This document shows positions 51,501 to 63,097 of a stretch of DNA of 64,000 nt, in pieces. The DNA is from Stagonosporopsis chrysanthemi (Eukaryota > Ascomycota > Dothideomycetes > Pleosporales > Didymellaceae): assembly GCA_022560025.1 (NCBI GenBank), contig JAFISE010000126.1:1-64000 (forward strand). Reading direction: 5' to 3'. Each line of letters begins with the position of its first letter. The stretch's first letter is position 1. The notes under the pieces were generated by a model. That model was not told the origin of the DNA. It worked only from the letters and a program-made list of their open reading frames with translations, and did not search any database. The position numbers and the translations under genes were made by a program.

Positions 51501-54013
51501 GAGAGCTTTGCATCACCCTTGAGAGACGGCCAGAATGAATTAATCTGGTCGAAAGCAGCAGCGACTAGAGCAATGCGCTCCTTGTTTGAAGATCCCGCAA
51601 TCATCTCCCTGAGCAATTGCGTGCTCTTAGCTTCCTTCGCAATTAGAGCGTTGAGATGCCCTTTGTCTGCGTCTTCGACCGAGATTTGCTCATCTGCACA
51701 CCTCACAGCTACCTCTGATGCTGTGAGTGCGCACCACTGTTGCGCGAGCGGAAGGATGGTCTCGCCGCGAACACTGGCTGAGACCTTGCCGGGGAAATTG
51801 AAGACTGGCAGCACGTTCACCCTGACCCTCAGGAGGGGACTGGCAGCTACATGACTGCCCAAAAAGCTCAGAAGGGACGTACGGACGGGCGCTTTGATGC
51901 TTTGCTTGGATTTCGCTGTCGGTGATCCCTCTAGAGCGTCTCTTACCCCTGGCACAACAAATTTTGGATCCATAACAGATTCTTCGAGCACAGGGCTTAG
52001 TACAGATACCAAAAGTAGGGCAGCGTCATCGGCCTTGAGCTCTGAAACTGTGCCAGCACCCTTGCCATACAGTTCAGCACCCCAAACCCGAGGTGTGTTT
52101 GATACTGTTCGCTTGGAAAGCGCAGCGATGCACGTCGCAGCAGACCGACGAACAATGGAAGAGACGTCGCAAAGTGCGTGGAGCAGGTAAGGGATGAGAT
52201 TTTGGAAGTCTGTCGTGGCCGCTGCACGTTTGATAGTGGATACGGCGGCGCGGAGAGCGGCAATTCGGACAGGAGCAGATCGAGCAGTAGACCAGGTGCG
52301 TATCAAGAAGGTAAGGTATACATTCGAGTGGCTGGCGTCTTTCTGCCCAAGTTCTGGAGAGGCTAGGAATCGCACTGTCTGATTTGAAGCTACAGCTTGT
52401 TCGAAAGCGGCTGCAACGACGTTGTAATCCTTCGAGGCCGTCGATATCAGGAAACTGCTAGCGTCGAATTTCGGAACTGGTATTGTTGATGGAACAACAG
52501 TCTCTTCGACATCAGCCATCTCTTCGTCTTCCGATTCGAGCAGAATGGCTTGTATATCATTGGTGCTCTGGTCAATAGACAGACCAAGGGACTCCAGGTC
52601 GATGTTGTTCTCCTTGGCGACAATCTGCAGCTTGCTGGCCAGAAGGCGATTCTCGGATAGCTTCGCAGCGAGCTCAAGAAGCTGGCCATTCTCTTCAGAA
52701 CCAGGTGCACTATCTTTGACCGCCTGCAGAAGGATGGAGAGAAGCACCTGTGTTTGTGGTGCGGAGATGAGCTCAGACTCAGCGATTGCCATAAATGTCG
52801 CGCGCTTCTCGTCAGAGCGACTGGAGCCGCTCAGAGCGCCCAAGGCGCAGCCCAAAGCAAGACGACCAACAGAACACTGCACAGCTGCCGCATTCAGAGC
52901 GCCGAATAGTTGCGGTATCCTCAAAAGCCTTCTTGTGACCGCACTTGGCAATTGTGCGCTGGACCGCTGCGCCGCTACTGTGGCTAGTACCAACACGCAC
53001 TGGTCCAACGAGTCGGCGTCCTGTGCCAGCACCATGGCTTCCATCAAAGTATCCAGCACATTATCTCCCAGCTGCGCGTTGGTGACAAGGGCGTGCACGA
53101 TCAAGTAGCACGCAACAACGACCTCGGGTCCGTTGGAAGCCCGCATGGCGCTATTTAGCACGGGGACGATTCGCAGCAGTACCTCCTCCGTCTTTTGCGC
53201 CTGGATTTCCCTCCTGCCAGATGTGCCGCTGTTAAAGATGCCATGAATGGCTTGGTATGTGACAGTTGCCCAAAAGTTGAGCAGATGTGTCGATTCATGG
53301 CCGGCTTCGAGGACGCGCACAATGTACGACTGGAAGGCATTGAAGAACTCGGGCGTGTTGATGGCCGTGTATACGATTGTTTGTCTCGGCGGGCTTGTTT
53401 TCGCCTGGATGTAGGGGAACAGGAAGCGAAGCGCATGTCGTGGCTGTGCGGGGAGAATTGACAGCAGCGCAACAAATTGCGGTGTCTGGTGGTAGGGCAA
53501 GTACGTAAAGACGAGGACTTCAGTGTTGTACTCATGAACTCTGGGTATGTGTCAGCGCGCTTCGCGATACGGTGCAGCCGCACGCCGTGCTCTTTCGCCT
53601 GCCTTGCGCCACGACAAGAATTGCTATTGCACGTACTTGAATCTTCTGACCAACCACTCAAGTGCCTTCTGTGCGGGCTTCAGCAGCAGACGCGGGCCGA
53701 CTAGGGTGATGAAGGCCTCCAGAACGGCGTTGAGCTTCCTGTTCTCGGCGTCGGTCATCTGTAGGCGGTCCTCCTCCTTGCTCTGCTCGCTGAACAGATT
53801 GGTCGCAAACTGGCGGAAGCGGGGATCGAGGGCGCATAGTTCCCGGAAGCCGTCGTGGCATATCAGGTAGAGGTTTTCAAAGGACTGCGAGCTGGCGACC
53901 TTGGCTTCGAACAGCAGCGACTTGCCGTGCGCCGACTTTTGCGCCTTCAGGTCGAGCTGATGGGTGCTCGAGGCCGCGATGGCCGCGAGCTGCTTCTGGA
54001 GCGTCGTCGCCAT
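48584..54013 (-). CDS. UTP10: U3 snoRNP-associated protein UTP10 (HEATR1 homologue)
   Basis: Three exons (54013-53637, 53540-49175, 49126-48584) encode 1761 residues, matching the usual size of about 1770-1800. The N-terminus MATTLQKQLAAIAASSTHQLDLKAQ is highly characteristic. HEAT-like helical repeats run throughout. The U3snoRNP10 region is near residues 230-350, and the BP28CT domain covers about the last 400 residues, including the SSYILDHV segment. The protein belongs to the t-UTP/UTP-A part of the 90S small-subunit processome in the nucleolus and is needed for 35S pre-rRNA synthesis and 18S processing. An acidic stretch (ESEDEEMADVEE) interrupts the repeats near residue 448. It is divergent from NRDE2. 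Confidence 0.93.
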
Positions 54014-54510
54014 GTTGGGGGTGGGATTATTGGTCTAATCGCTTATAGGGTTGAAGGTGAGGTCCCAAAAGCCATCGGACGCAGCAGGACGGCGTGAGTT
54101 ATTGTCGTGGCGGGCTTGTTGGTCTGCACTCGCAAAGCTCCAAAATTTCTCTACCATTTGGAAGATCCGCATCGGCCAAGATTTGCCGCGCCAAGACGGG
54201 CAACATTTTACGGTACTCCGTTCACACCAGTTACGTAGTCGCTAACCTGAACCTCGACACGTGCAGTAACCCTCTCATGATCATCGACAATGCTGGCGAC
54301 ACATTATTTGGCCGAGTCAGCAGTCACCCGAGGGGAGCCTTGAATACAGGGAGTGACGTTGGACAGATGTCGGGACGGCTTTGTCTCTCCTCTGTCTCTT
54401 GCTTTTCCCATTACTCTCCCCTTCACTCACCAAATAACACCTGAGTAGCACAGCCGTACTCAGGGTGCTGCATCTGCAGTCGCTTTCTGAAACTGTGCGC
54501 ATTTCTCACT
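54014..54510. promoter_or_regulatory. Divergent promoter of UTP10 and NRDE2
   Basis: 497 bases between the two start codons of RNA-related housekeeping genes. Both promoters must lie here. No specific site was identified. Confidence 0.45.
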
Positions 54511-57500
54511 ATGACTTCGAGCGCACCAAAGTTTGCGAGCTTTCGTCCGAGGCCCAAGGTCTCTGACCAGCCTCTCACGGAAAAACCTCGGCGTGAAGGG
54601 AAGGAGCACAGCAAGCACGGCTCATCGAGGGACAAGGAGCGTGAGGAGAGGAAGAAATCGCCGTCCCGCGAGAAGCTAGAGCGCCATCGAGAACAAGCCT
54701 CAAACAGGATCTACTTCAGCGACCGCCGGGGGGACCTCAACATTGTCAAGTACGGAACGCCAAATCGCTACGACATCCCCAGTTACCGCCGCAGTGGCTA
54801 TGGAAATATCCTCGGACTCCCAGGTCAGAAAATAGATCGAGACCACTCCACCGACAACAAGATCTACGCTGTTCCGCTTGTGCGTCAGCGACAGAAGCGG
54901 ATGTTGACGGACAAGCATGTAGCGGGAGAGGCCAAACGTACACTGCGGCTTGTCAGAGATGAAAAAGCTCACCAAAGTGACGCGACTCGTGACTTTATTG
55001 CTCTCTCAAGCACCGGTAAGCGGAAGCGTGGATCTGGCAGTGGCAGCGAGAAAGACGATGATGTCACATCAGAGGTTGACTATCGTGGCATCGATGAGAC
55101 AAAGCCAAACGTTGACGTGATTGATGAAGCAGACATGTACTATGAATCAGACACAGAGACAGCTTTGGCCAGCTCTGAAGTCATGCAGAAAAACTCGAGG
55201 CTGGTTCGTGAGACTCGCGATGAGCCAGGAAACTTGCAAGCATGGCGGGACCTTGTCGAACATAAAGAGTCGATGATGAAGTTGGATCGGACCGTCTCTG
55301 AGTTGTCGACGGCTGACAGGCAGAATCTCGCTGATGTGCGCATCTCAACATACCAAGAAGCTTTGCGCAAGATTGGCACTGATGAGACGGCCCAGATCGA
55401 GCTTCAGGCCGGCCTCTTGCGCGAAGCGCAAAGAGTTTGGGGTGATGCAGAAGTGGTCACTAAATGGCAGGCTGTGCTTGAGAAACATCCCAACAGCGTA
55501 GGACTTTGGTTTGGGTACCTCGATTTCGTCCAATCTACTTTTTCGAATTTCCGGTATGAACACTGTCGGGCGGTCTACCTTCAAGCTATCAAGGCAATGC
55601 AACCGACCAAGTCCGGGAACGAAAGGACTGCTCCAGAAGCTGGCATGCATCTCCTCGTTCGTTTCACCACGATGATCCAACAAGCTGGCTACCAAGAACT
55701 CGCGCTGGCCGTTTGGCAAGCTGTACTCGAATTTCGGTTCCTTGCTCCTCGTGACTATGTCACAAATAAGGTGCAGCAATTCGAGGAATTCTGGGAGAGC
55801 GAGGCACCTCGAATCGGCGAATTGGGCTGCAAAGGTTGGCGGCATACATTGGTTGATGATGCGGTACCACCTGCGTGCTCAACCTTCTCAGACGAACCTG
55901 ATCTCACAGATTCTTCATTGCCTAGGTTTCGAAGACGCGAGCTTGACTCGATCAACAAGCTTCGCTACCCTGGTCGCTCCAACGATGACGTTGCTGAAGA
56001 TGACCCCTTCCACACAATCTTCTTCTCTGATCTGAAGGATTTCCTTTTACACCTCCCTGAACTTTCGCTTGAGATGCAGCTTGATGCGTTTTTGTGCTTT
56101 TGTGGACTCCCTATGCTTGTCATGCAAAGTCCAAATGAACCTTGGCGCAACGATCCGTACTTGCAAAGTATAGGGTCTCACTCGGGAACTATGACACAAA
56201 TAGGAACAGAAGATTCCCACTATCGCAAGGCATTTTCCCGGCATATTCAAACTCCGCTCCCAAATGCCAAGATGACTACCGATCTTCTGGTGCAACAGGG
56301 TTTTTCACTCGACGCCTGTAGACTCAGTCCAGAATTTGTCAGGAATGCTTTGCAGCTGCTGGCTACGAACACTCCAGACAGTGCTTTCATTGGCGAATAT
56401 CTTCTAGCTTTTGAGTCGAAGCACTTCCCTTTCGACGTCCAAAAAACCGCAAAGCGGCTACTCAAAGACAGACCTTCAAGTGTCCGGCTCTACAACATGT
56501 ACGGGTTGGTTGAAGGCCATCGGGGTAATTCTACAAAAGCCGATCAGATCTTCGCAGCTGCACTCAGCATCAAATGCCAACCCGCAGATCGCTTGGGGCT
56601 TTTGAACAACTACGTTTGGCAGGCTTTGCACGATAATGACCACATGGACGCTCTCCAGCGACTGGTGCACCAATCACATCATGCGCAGCCATCGCAGCTG
56701 AACTCTGCTGCTATCGAAACAACCTGCGCTGCGATGCGACTTTCGCTCGAAGATGCGCTTCTCGGCCAAGACTATACATTGATAGTTCTCCATGCGAGTC
56801 ATCTTGCGCTGCTTGTCTACCTGTCAAGCGACTTTGATGCGAGCGCTGCGCTAGAGGTACATCGTAGTCTCGCCGCCTGGTTCGCCTCCCACAGACTGTC
56901 ATCTTCGGTGCATGCGGAGACGCATGCACAAGCCATGGCGCGCTTGCTCGCCTACCACGCCACGCACGCTGCGATAGTGAAACCAGCATTGCTCCGGACA
57001 GCCCTGGAGCCTCTCATTGCCATCTTTCCTGACAACACGATCCTTTTGTCTACGTACGCTGCCAACGAGGCACGCTTCGCAATTGATGATCGCGTGCGTG
57101 GAAATATGCATCGTGTTCTGAACACCTCGTCTCGTGCGAGTGTTACAACGTGGACTTTCGCCATTCACCACGAGACCTTGAAAGGCGAGGATGCGGGCTC
57201 GACATCACATTCTATTCGCGCCTTGTACAAGCGTGCCACGAATCTTGACGCATTTGGTGCCCACTGCCCCGCACTCTGGAAATTGTACATGCAATTCGAG
57301 CTCGAGCAGTGGCTTAAAGAGCACAGTCTGCGTTCAAACAGGAGACCGACTCGAGACGGCAAGAAGAGCAGGTGGGAGACCAGACTTGAAGAAGCAGGAG
57401 ATAGACTCAGGGAGACGTTCTATCATGGCTTGAAGATGTTACCATGGTGTAAGGATTTCATCATGCTAGCCTTCACAGATGCGAAAGACATGTTCAGACA

Positions 57501-57588
57501 AGAGGATTTGTGGAGACTGTATCGGGTCATGATGGAGAAAGAGTTAAGACTGTATACTGAGGTGGACGACCCAAGTCTACAAACTTGA
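54511..57588 (+). CDS. NRDE2: NRDE-2 family protein (S. pombe Nrl1-like)
   Basis: Intronless gene of 1025 residues, unusual in length for a single exon here. The N-terminal 60 residues are basic and disordered (SKHGSSRDKEREERKKSPSR). The family signature follows: YFSDRRGDLNIVKYGTPNRYDIPSYRR (about 69-95), then LVRETRDEPGNLQAWRDLVEHKE. HAT/TPR-like helical repeats cover the rest (for example LWFGYLDFVQSTFSNFRYEHCRAVY). NRDE-2 proteins bind the Mtr4 helicase and act in nuclear RNA surveillance, splicing control and, in worms and fission yeast, RNAi-linked silencing. The gene is head-to-head with UTP10. Confidence 0.9.
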   Translation: MTSSAPKFASFRPRPKVSDQPLTEKPRREGKEHSKHGSSRDKEREERKKSPSREKLERHREQASNRIYFSDRRGDLNIVKYGTPNRYDIPSYRRSGYGNILGLPGQKIDRDHSTDNKIYAVPLVRQRQKRMLTDKHVAGEAKRTLRLVRDEKAHQSDATRDFIALSSTGKRKRGSGSGSEKDDDVTSEVDYRGIDETKPNVDVIDEADMYYESDTETALASSEVMQKNSRLVRETRDEPGNLQAWRDLVEHKESMMKLDRTVSELSTADRQNLADVRISTYQEALRKIGTDETAQIELQAGLLREAQRVWGDAEVVTKWQAVLEKHPNSVGLWFGYLDFVQSTFSNFRYEHCRAVYLQAIKAMQPTKSGNERTAPEAGMHLLVRFTTMIQQAGYQELALAVWQAVLEFRFLAPRDYVTNKVQQFEEFWESEAPRIGELGCKGWRHTLVDDAVPPACSTFSDEPDLTDSSLPRFRRRELDSINKLRYPGRSNDDVAEDDPFHTIFFSDLKDFLLHLPELSLEMQLDAFLCFCGLPMLVMQSPNEPWRNDPYLQSIGSHSGTMTQIGTEDSHYRKAFSRHIQTPLPNAKMTTDLLVQQGFSLDACRLSPEFVRNALQLLATNTPDSAFIGEYLLAFESKHFPFDVQKTAKRLLKDRPSSVRLYNMYGLVEGHRGNSTKADQIFAAALSIKCQPADRLGLLNNYVWQALHDNDHMDALQRLVHQSHHAQPSQLNSAAIETTCAAMRLSLEDALLGQDYTLIVLHASHLALLVYLSSDFDASAALEVHRSLAAWFASHRLSSSVHAETHAQAMARLLAYHATHAAIVKPALLRTALEPLIAIFPDNTILLSTYAANEARFAIDDRVRGNMHRVLNTSSRASVTTWTFAIHHETLKGEDAGSTSHSIRALYKRATNLDAFGAHCPALWKLYMQFELEQWLKEHSLRSNRRPTRDGKKSRWETRLEEAGDRLRETFYHGLKMLPWCKDFIMLAFTDAKDMFRQEDLWRLYRVMMEKELRLYTEVDDPSLQT

Positions 57589-58739
57589 GCTGTCTTGCCA
57601 TGGATCAGACGGAACTCTGATCGATTCCCAGTGCACCTAACTTAAGGGCTGGTAATTTGTAGATGTCGAGAGCGTCCAAAAGTCACGTGACGTACGACAA
57701 AAAATACTGGTCTTCTTCCTAAACTCTTGTGACCTCGCTACTCGACTATGCTTGCAGCATACCCGCCCTTCGATCATATGTAGTATATACATGTCGTTTA
57801 CTGCGAATGTGTATAAGTGACCGAGTGACTGAACTGAATAGGAAAAGGCCCGCTGCTAGCGCGTTTTGGCGCGGCATGAGCGACCTAACGCTTCAAGCTC
57901 ATCTCATCCATCATCGACTGATACTCGAACGTTCCCTACTATGAAAACCAAAATTGGTTTAGGCAGCGCGTTCTCAATAATGATCACTTGCTCAGGCGAT
58001 GGGAGAGCAATCTCGAGTTTCTATGCAAATGACCATGCCAGTGGAGCTGACAAATGAACAACAGCCAAGTGTGAGGTGAGTAGTTGGATTATGCATGCGT
58101 TCTGACCAAATATTCATCGGGTGTAGTGGCGAATTCATTCCTAGGCATGGTCATGTCCAGGAACTGATGCATTGTAGTCAATCATGATTGCGGTGCATGT
58201 AGAGTCAACCACCAGCTGCTTGTATGTACGAACAGACTAGTTCATCAAGCGGGATGCGTATAAGAACCCACAATCCTGGACTAAGATTGATCGTGGCCAC
58301 CGAGCTTTGTTCGATGTAGCACTTTCACTCGTGTTTCGTATGACGATCGCGGCCGAATATAGAGGGTCAGATGTACGGCAGACTTCTTCACGACATGTTC
58401 CGGGAAAGCTTTCATGGACTGCGCCAGAACTCGTCTGCTGCACGTAACGAGTTCGAACACCTGTTGTCAGGGTGGAGTGAAGCTCACTTGGTGTGAGTTC
58501 AGCATAGCAGACCCCTCGAGCCTATTGCATCATCGGTCACTTCTAGGACAAGACATGGTCTCAGCACACCTTCACTTCTCTCACTGCCCCACTTGGACAG
58601 GTCCACCGCGCTTATAGGCTCCACCCACCTCGTCCAGCTAACTTGTCTTCATGCCACGACCTGCATACGACCAACTCAACCAACACTCTCCGGATTGGCC
58701 TCCTCCACCAACGACAATCACATTGCTCGCATACAGCGC
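57589..58739. other. Intergenic, promoter side of the chitinase
   Basis: About 1.15 kb without a supported gene. CACGTGAC occurs near 57685 and a TATATA-like stretch near 57783. Upstream in-frame ATGs to the chitinase (from 58593) lack a secretion signal at the start and are not used. Confidence 0.4.
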
Positions 58740-61700
58740 ATGTATACAACCATGCGACTGTCTGTTCTGACCACTACCTTCCTGGCGCTGGCCGCGCTCA
58801 GCACCTACACCTCTGCGCGCGCATCTGATCTTTCCCTTCATGGTGCCCCGCGTCATATCCTCGACGGCGTGCTTCCAGTCCTCGCAATTGAAGAGCAGCT
58901 CATTCGCAGCCAGACTGAAGGCAATGTCAAAGCTTCTGACGGTACTAGTATTCATTGCAGTGCCAACACTCCTTGCCCTGACGGCAGTTGTTGCAACTCA
59001 CAAGGTACGTAATTTGAAACTACTTCGCCAGACTTTACTGACGATCTAACAGGAAACTGTGGCTACCGCGATGAGCACTGCAAAAAGTCATGTGTGGCCA
59101 ATTGCCACGCCAAGGCGCCTTGTGGTGTCAACAGCAAGGATGGTCAGCAGACTTGCCCTCTTAACGTCTGTTGCTCTCACTTTGGTTTTTGCGGCGCCAA
59201 TGTAGCGTTTTGTCGCGACACAGCGGACTCTGGCATGAGCACACCTTGTCAGGTGGACTTCGGCAAGTGCGGAACTGTGAGCAAGCAGGCGAAACCGGCA
59301 TGCGGAAAGGCTAGTGGAACGGCTTCACGTAGGATCGCCTACTACGAAGGCTGGTAAGTAGTCCTTACAACGAAGCCGAATCAGTCGTACTTAGCGTGTC
59401 CAAGGAACACCCGTCGAAGGCCTTGCGACAAGGTCTGGCCCGACAACATCGACACCACCGGCCTGACGCACCTTGTCTTTTCTTTTGCAATGATCGACCC
59501 TACGACTTTTGGAGTTGTACCCATGCACCCGGACGATCGGCAACTGTACGAAGACTTCCTCTCTCTCAAAGATGGCTCTCAAAAGTGGATTGGCATTGGT
59601 TAGTTCTTTGATACCGCTCACTTCCACCAGACCAAACTGATATATTGTAGGTGGATGGGAATTCTCTGATGCCGGCGCCACTCGCCACACTTGGTCCGAA
59701 ATGGCAAGCAGTAAGACCAACCGCAACGCTTTCATCCACTCGCTCCTTCAATTCCTCGACGAATGGAACTTTGCTGGTGTTGACATTGATTGGGAGTGGC
59801 CTGGAGCTGAGACCCGTGGTGGTAATCCAGCAATTGATAAGCAGAATCAGATCGATCTCTTGAAGGAGCTGCGTGAGGCGCTGGGTTCGCGAGGACTCGG
59901 CGTGGTCATGCCCGCGCAATATGAGTACCTAAAGCACCTCGATCCCAAGGCACTCGAGTCTAGTATCGACTTTTTCAACCTCCTGACGTACGACCTTCAC
60001 GGTCCCTGGGATGCCACGATTCCAGGTCTTGGCCCTCTCATCAAGCCGCATACCGATCTGGAGGAGATTGATACCGCTCTTGATCTCTTCTGGTTCAGCG
60101 ATATCAACCCATCCAAGATCAACCTCGGTGTTGCCAGCTACGGACGGGGATACACTCTCGTCGACTCAGAATGCGCACACTCCGGATGTACATGGACTGG
60201 GCCATCTGAGGCTGGCGAGTGCACCGGGCTTGCAGGTGTTCTGTCGCATTGTGAGATCCAGCGAATTATCAGCCAGAAGCAGTTGAAGCCGAAGCTCATC
60301 AACAATAGCGCAGGCGTGAAGCAGATCGTGTTCGATGGTCAATGGGTTGGCTACGATGACAATGAGACTCTTGGCATGAAGACTGAGCTTGCGAACAACC
60401 GCTGCCTTGGTGGAACGGCACTCTGGGCAATCGACTACGCTTCTTGCCGCGGCGGTGGCCCTGACGGCCCCGGTGCACCGCAGTCGAGCGCTGTAGTGCC
60501 CTCATCTTCTTCCTCTAGCTTGTCGGATCCCTTCACGACCTCATTCGCACCTTCGGGCGCGTCCAGCCTTCTGGTGCAACCCTCAATGCCCGCGTTGTCC
60601 TCAAAGACTGTGAGTTCTGTGCCGCAGTCCTCGCCACCACCAACATCTATAGGGGCTGTGTTGTCTTCGTCATCTACTCCTTCAACGTCCGAGACGTCAA
60701 CATCAGCAAAAACCACTAAAGTTGGTTCATTTTCGACGCCTGCGTCTTTTGCATCTGATGTACCAACCTCTGCGGCCTCTGAAGAGTTCGACTCAACTTC
60801 ATTCCCTGTATCCTTTGCTTCTACGCAATCAATATCTGCGACATCTTCGGATCTCCTAGCGTCTCTGACACAAGAGTCTTCGTCGTATGCGACAATGACG
60901 GAGCCTTTGGCATCGACAATTGCATTTTCCGTCCCCGAACAGCCCACTTCTAAGACCTCTACTGAGCCTGCTCCTTCCTCTGGACCGGTGTTGTCAAAAC
61001 CGGTAGCGCTTTCATCAACGGTTGCGTCGACCGAGTTGGCATCTTTACCGTGGTCTTCAGAAGCTGACTCAACGTGGACTCAATCGCAGTCTTCACAGGC
61101 TGTGACTTCATCTGACTTCATACCTTCGGGTTCCTCTCAAGCCGAGTTTTCATCCTTACATTCCACTCTCGTATATGTTTCTGTATCTACAGAGTGGTCA
61201 ATGGTGTTCTCGACTGCTTCCGCCCCAACGCAATCGTCGCAGGAACTGTCTTTTGCCCTTGGCACCACACTCTGGAGCGACACCCAAGTTCAGTCTTCTG
61301 GTTTCGCAACATCATCTACATCGGATTCTACGCAGCCTTCGCCGAATGTACCTTCAGAGCTAGAGAGCTCACTTCCGAGTGCCTCCAGGTCCGAGCCTAC
61401 TGGGGCATTGACAAATATGATTCCAATCCTGTCTTCCGTCGGGTCGTCTGTACCAACTTCCCGATTAGAGACAACATTCTCAGTTCCATCAACTGCTTCG
61501 CAATCTCTAACGTCTTTCTCTGCTTCATTGCCAGCCCAGTCGTCGACGAATGTGGTTTCTGCATCCGTATCTGCGTCTTTGTCGTCTTCGCAGGTGCAGT
61601 CGTCGGGCGGAGGTTCTGTGGTGATTTCAAGCCTTTCTTCCATTGAATTCTCGGTCCCAGAGTCCTCGTCCATCACCTCACCACCGTCTCTCGCACAGCC

Positions 61701-63063
61701 TTCAATCTCTGCATCTTCACTTGGCACTTTGTCCAAGCCAGGCTCTTCCGATGCATGGTTGTCTGAGGTGTCGTCAAAAGCCTCGGTCACGGCCTCGTTT
61801 ATTGGTTCGACACCCACATCTTCGCTTGTCTCCAGCGTTGCGGAACATTCGCAGAGCTTTCTCACCTCGTCCTTTGCGGTGGTATCAACATCAGACGATG
61901 CTGCGACCAGCTCTAGGGCTGTAATTGCGACTGCTTCCCTGCCTGACTCGAGTGGCGTCCCACCTTTGGTGATCGTACCGTCGCTCACGTCGCCTCCCCC
62001 GCCTGGGTCCTCAATGCGTCCACCTGAGTTCTCAGTATCTTCTCTACCCAGGCCGTCGATGCATCCTCCACCCGATTTCACGATATCCCAGCCTGGGGTC
62101 ACTACCCCACCCGGATTCACGATGCCATCGCCTGAGTTGACGCTGCCACCTGGACTCACGATGCCATCGCCTGAGTTCACAATGCCATCGCCCGAGTTCA
62201 CGGTGCCATCGCCTGAGTCCACATTGCCTTGGCTGGGCCTCACGATCACGTCGCCCGGAATCTCTTTACCCTCACCTGGGATTTCTTTACCGTCGCCTGG
62301 GATTTCTTTGCCGTCGCCTGCAATCTCGATACCACCGCCTGAATCCACAATGCCTTGGCCGGAGCTCACGATCACGTCACCTGGAATCTCTTTGCCCTCG
62401 CCTGGGATTTCTTTGCCCTTATCTGGGGTTTCTTTGCCCTCGCCTGAATCCACAATGCCTTGGCCTGGGCTCACAATCATGTCATCTGTAATCTCTGTGC
62501 CCCCACCTGGGACTTCACTGACTTCGCTTGGAACCTCGTTACCTTTGCAGGGAATCTCAGTCTCCTCGGCTGGAGTCTCGTTACCTTTACCGGGAAGCTC
62601 GCTACCCATGCCTGGATTCACGCTGCCACCTGGGATCTCGTTGCCACCTCCACCTGATTTCACGCCGCCACCTGACATGTCGTTACCTTCTCTTGGACTC
62701 GCCTTGTCTTTATCTGGATCCACATTGCCTAATCCACCGGCATCAATGATTCTATCTCAAAGCCGGGGTCACGAGGGCAGCAAAACAACAGGGAAGGATC
62801 CGCCCAAAGAGACTGATCCGAACCATGAGCCGACTCCTGGAAAGCCAACTCCTGGAAAGCCAACTCCTGAAAAGCCGACTCCTGGAAAGCCCGATCCACC
62901 TGAGATTACAAAGCCTCCGGGTGATGATCCTGACCACGACAAGCCAAAGCAGAAGGGCTGTGTGCCAACTACTTGCGTCACGGAGTGCATTGCGTGGTAT
63001 GCGATTACTTTAGTCGCTTTGAAGCGTCCCCGGTGCCCCTGCATCCCCAGGACTTGCGAACAA

Positions 63064-63097
<34 letters not shown>

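Noticed and set aside
61290..62723. Long minus-strand ORF (477 codons) inside the chitinase
   Set aside because: It is the antisense of the Ser/Thr and Pro repeat region; repeated codons keep the opposite frame open. It has no domain, and the sense strand has a complete splice-consistent gene.
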